A stretch of 16,351 bases of DNA from Anaerolineae bacterium (GTDB taxonomy: Bacteria > Chloroflexota > Anaerolineae > JAFGEY01), in contig JAFGEY010000508.1 in assembly GCA_016931365.1 (NCBI GenBank), positions 1 through 16,351 on the forward strand, given 5' to 3'. Positions 14,244-16,351 of the stretch are shown one piece after another (the stretch's first letter is position 1; each line of letters begins with the position of its first letter). Position numbers and translations under genes: made by a program. The notes under the pieces are model-generated. The model saw nothing but the letters and a program-made list of their open reading frames with translations, was not told the origin of the DNA and ran no database searches.

Positions 14244-15299
14244 ATGACAAATCGAGTGATCGGACGAGCCTTATCGTGGCTATGGCTCGTGTTTCTGGTA
14301 GTGGCCTGTCAGAGCAGCAGTCCGGCGGCGCTGCCCGATCCAACCGCGCGCGTATCTCCGACCATCCGGCCGACGAACTTGCCGGTAGAGCAGCCCGGCC
14401 CAACATCCGCCGTAGAAAGCACGCCGACCGCGCCTGTCGAGTCGGCGGCAGTCTTGACGTTGACCATCCTGCATACCGGGCAGGTGTATGGCGAGGTCCT
14501 GCCCTGCGGTTGAGGGGTGCCCAAGGGAGGGTTGGCCCGGCGGGCCACCGCAATTGTGCAGTTGCGCCAGGAGCATGCGAACGTGCTGCTGCTGGACAGT
14601 GGGGATAGTTTGTTCCGGGGCGGGGTCTCGACCGAACTAGAAGACCCCGGCCAGGGTGCGTGGGTGATTGAGGCGATGAACTTGATGGGCTACGATGCCA
14701 TAGCGATGGGAGACAGAGAGTTGCAGGCTCTACTTCCCGTGGTGCAGTCCCGTTTTGAGGAGGCGCAGTTTCCGATCCTCTCGGCCAACGTGAAGGTAGG
14801 TAGTGAGCTGCCCAATGTGCAACCGTACTTTTTGCACCAGACAAGCGGCGGGCATACGGTCGCCATCGTTGGCGTCACATCCGAGCAAGCTGGGCAGCGG
14901 TTGGCGGCCCTCGGCCTGGATCTGGTCGTGCAGGATCCGGTTGCGGGGGTTCGTCAGGCTGTAGGCGAGGCCGCGAAAAGCGCCGACATTGTCATTCTGC
15001 TGTCCAATCTGAAGCGATCGGAGACGGAAGCGCTGGCTCAGGCTGTCCCCGGCATAGATGTGATCATTGGCATCTACGAAGGTGGGCAGCGCGACCCGGT
15101 TGCAATTCCAGGTGCGGAAGGCCAGGTGGTGCTTCAGGCTTCGGGCATATTGGGCGAATACCTGGGCCTGTTGACCCTGCATTTCGATGAGCACGGAGAG
15201 GTGAAAAGCTTTGAAGGGCGCTCGTTGGCGCTCACCGATCGCTATGAGGACGATCCGCAGATAGTCGAACTCTTTCGCCGCTATGCGTCCAAGCCATAG
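14244..15299 (+). CDS. Predicted selenolipoprotein of the 5'-nucleotidase/metallophosphatase-like family (UGA at 14511)
   Basis: A 351-residue exported lipoprotein if the in-frame UGA at 14511-14513 is read through. The signal peptide ends LVVAC (lipid-modified Cys22), then a Ser/Thr/Pro-rich linker (about 24-75). The domain begins LTILHTGQVYGEVLPCG-U (Sec90), then VPKGGLARRATAI, NVLLLDSGDSL, MNLMGYDAIAMGDREL and a beta-rich remainder, as in UshA-like N-terminal domains. Relatives recalled have a Cys pair such as PCGC here, so Sec replaces Cys. The usual metal ligands (HTND-x-H, GNHE) are mostly altered, so phosphatase activity is doubtful. The 13-nt hairpin found after the other UGA pair follows 25 nt downstream. 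The SD before ATG 14244 is weak (AAAGGGA). Without readthrough it splits into two fragments. Confidence 0.8.
14530..14549 (+). promoter_or_regulatory. Predicted bacterial SECIS hairpin 2
   Basis: GG-T-TGGCCC (14530-14538, one T bulged) pairs with GGGCCACC (14542-14549) around a GGC loop at 14539-14541. The loop begins 25 nt after the UGA. The core GGCCCGGCGGGCC (14534-14546) is identical to that after the UGA-UGA site but starts at codon position 3 instead of 1, so protein coding does not explain the match. Confidence 0.7.
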
Positions 15300-15385
15300 A
15301 CGATGCATACTGGTGCGAGATCGCTGTTTTGCTGGGAGAGAAAGGAGCGTTTCACATCGGCCGCCTGAGTCGCCTACCATAGAAC

Positions 15386-15616
15386 ATGGCTGCGCTGCGC
15401 AAGCGGCTGTCCACATCGGCCGTGCAGTTGTGGCTGGCCCTGCTCGCCTTTCTGAGCATCGGCATGCTGCCCTGCCCGGAGTGCGGCACGCCGATGATTT
15501 TGCACATCTGGCCGCTGGCCGGCATTGTGGCGATGGTGCAGGCGCTGCGGCGCCACTATCAGCGGCGGCAGACGGCGCAGCGCCAAGACGGTCAGGCCGA
15601 CCAGGTCGATTCGTAG
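15386..15616 (+). CDS. Small membrane protein with a CPEC motif
   Basis: A 76-residue frame with a hydrophobic helix (VQLWLALLAFLSIGML) running into PCPECGTPM, then a second hydrophobic stretch (HIWPLAGIVAMVQAL) and a basic Gln/Arg-rich tail. It looks like a two-helix membrane protein with a CxxC at the loop. I do not recognise a named family. ATG 15386 has no clear SD; an in-frame stop at 15380 rules out a longer start. It lies 86 nt after the selenolipoprotein and just before the rhodanese gene. The CxxC fits the thiol theme of the operon. Confidence 0.55.
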   Translation: MAALRKRLSTSAVQLWLALLAFLSIGMLPCPECGTPMILHIWPLAGIVAMVQALRRHYQRRQTAQRQDGQADQVDS

Positions 15617-15625
15617 CGATTCGAT

Positions 15626-16166
15626 ATGTATCGATACGTCTTTCTTGGTTCGTTTTGTCTTTTGATCGCACTTGGGCTGCGTGGACCAACCACAAGCGAG
15701 GCCGACCGATCAGGTCATCCCAGACACTGCCACGCCGGCGCCAATACCGGCTGCTACGGCGACTGCGCCAACCGTCGTCGTGATTGTGCCGACGCCTGCT
15801 GTTTCTGTGCCAACGCCGACGGCGACCGCCAATCCGTATATGGGCCGCGACGGTTACGCGCACCTGAGGCCAGCGCAGTTGGCCGAAATGCTGCAAGATA
15901 AGGATTTTTTGCTGATCAACACACACGTGCCATACGGCGTGGAAATCGCCCAGACCGACGCGCACATTCCCCTCGACGACGAGGGGCTGTGGTTGAGCCA
16001 CTATCCGGCCGACAAGGCGGCCAAGATCGTACTTTACTGCCGCAGCGGGCGCTGGTCAACGGTGGCGGCCAAGTCGCTGGTCGAGGCGGGCTATACCGGC
16101 ATCTGGCATCTGGATGGCGGCATGGTCGCCTGGCAGGCCGCCAGGCTGCCATGCCAAAAACAATAA
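15626..16166 (+). CDS. Rhodanese-domain lipoprotein with an apparent frame break near 15671
   Basis: The rhodanese domain is intact from about 15840: LINTHVPYGVEI, then YCRSGRWS with the active-site Cys and HLDGGMVAWQ, preceded by a Pro/Thr-rich linker. It should accept or transfer sulfur or selenium via a persulfide at that Cys. In the domain's frame the upstream sequence hits a stop at 15663. A different frame, starting at ATG 15626, encodes a good signal peptide (MYRYVFLGSFCLLIALG). Joining them by a one-base shift at 15671-15673 gives ..LLIALGC.., a plausible lipobox. So the gene is a lipoprotein with a frameshift, a sequencing error or a programmed shift. The unbroken frame runs 15672-16166. 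No SD is seen. Confidence 0.7.
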
Positions 16167-16200
16167 CGAGAGTAATTGCTCAGCTTGTGCTGGTCGAGTA

Positions 16201-16223
16201 GGCCTCACCGCATTTGTGAGGCC
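16201..16223 (+). terminator. Hairpin after the rhodanese gene
   Basis: GGCCTCAC (16201-16208) and GTGAGGCC (16216-16223) form a perfect 8-bp stem with a 7-nt loop. There is no T-tract, so it may be a weak terminator, an RNA processing or stability hairpin, or a protein site. The 114 nt between 16167 and 16280 hold nothing else I can name. Confidence 0.4.
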
Positions 16224-16280
16224 ATATCGAGACCAACGCCGCTCCTGTTGAGCAGATACGAACGAGGTTGAGAGTCATCA

Positions 16281-16351
16281 ATGACCCACCATGCCTTGAT
16301 CACTTCCAACTGGCTGCGCCAGTACATCCTGGAGCGCGGCGGCGCGCTGAA
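16281..16351 (+). CDS. Start of a second CC/Se-like protein (3' truncated by window edge)
   Basis: ATG 16281 follows a GAGGTTGAG SD-like stretch and opens a frame MTHHALITSNWLRQYILERG.. that runs off the window. Its IxxxWLRxxI segment aligns with the N-terminus of the UGA-UGA selenoprotein at 13329 (ALITSNWLRQYI against ARIETDWLRRNI), so it may be a paralogue. Only about 23 residues are visible, so the family call is tentative. If right, a CC, CU, UC or UU pair should occur soon after the window ends. Confidence 0.5.
   Translation, partial: MTHHALITSNWLRQYILERGGAL

Noticed and set aside
15663..15665. In-frame TGA upstream of the rhodanese domain as a third Sec codon
   Set aside because: The upstream reading in that frame has no start or signal peptide, no GGCCCGGCGGGCC hairpin follows, and the alternative frame gives a proper signal peptide. 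A frame break is simpler.
14730..16001. A 423-codon open frame on the minus strand
   Set aside because: It runs antisense through the selenolipoprotein, CPEC and rhodanese genes, its translation is low-complexity and Arg/His-rich without domains, and it has no promoter or SD. It is a by-product of high GC.
1..16351. CRISPR arrays, tRNA or rRNA genes, insertion sequences, attachment sites
   Set aside because: No regularly spaced repeats, no cloverleaf or rRNA-like segments, and no transposase or integrase motifs were seen on reading; tRNA-Sec was looked for by eye and not found.

Overview
The window is GC-rich bacterial DNA with dense gene packing, Shine-Dalgarno starts, near-consensus sigma-70-type promoters and a c-di-AMP riboswitch. 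The Thr/Pro-rich linkers after lipoprotein signals and a 7TM sensor fused to a C-terminal helix-turn-helix remind me of Chloroflexota (Anaerolineae-like). That assignment is an inference from style, not a measured placement.

Bases 1-7925 are mostly metabolism. The 3' end of trpB and a complete trpA come first, then an overlapping pair of a ketopantoate-reductase-family gene and proC. On the minus strand lie a GNAT acetyltransferase and a membrane sensor with a C-terminal HTH; these two are in the same frame and separated by one TAG. On the plus strand a YbaK-type deacylase overlaps a threonine dehydratase.

Bases 7926-10183 hold a consensus promoter, a c-di-AMP (ydaO/yuaA) riboswitch with an intrinsic terminator, a homodimer-type ABC exporter and its terminator.

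Bases 10289-16351 are the remarkable part. An ArsR regulator with a CxC site and a Cys-rich tail is followed by its terminator. A second promoter/operator then leads into a run of redox genes: an ArsP/YraQ-type permease, four consecutive thioredoxin-like proteins, a small gene read here as a CC/Se-motif (HesB-like) selenoprotein with two adjacent in-frame UGA codons, a ferredoxin/CcdA remnant, a lipoprotein of the 5'-nucleotidase-like family with an in-frame UGA after PCG, a small CPEC membrane protein, and a rhodanese lipoprotein with an apparent frame break. Both UGA sites are followed 20-25 nt later by the same 13-nt self-complementary hairpin, GGCCCGGCGGGCC, read in different frames. That is what a shared bacterial SECIS element would look like. 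The start of a second CC/Se-like gene appears at the right edge.

My reading is a metal(loid)-responsive, thiol- and selenol-based detoxification or redox island. Conventional gene calling would break it up because UGA is read as stop. No selA, selB, selD or tRNA-Sec gene is in the window, so they would have to be elsewhere in the genome.
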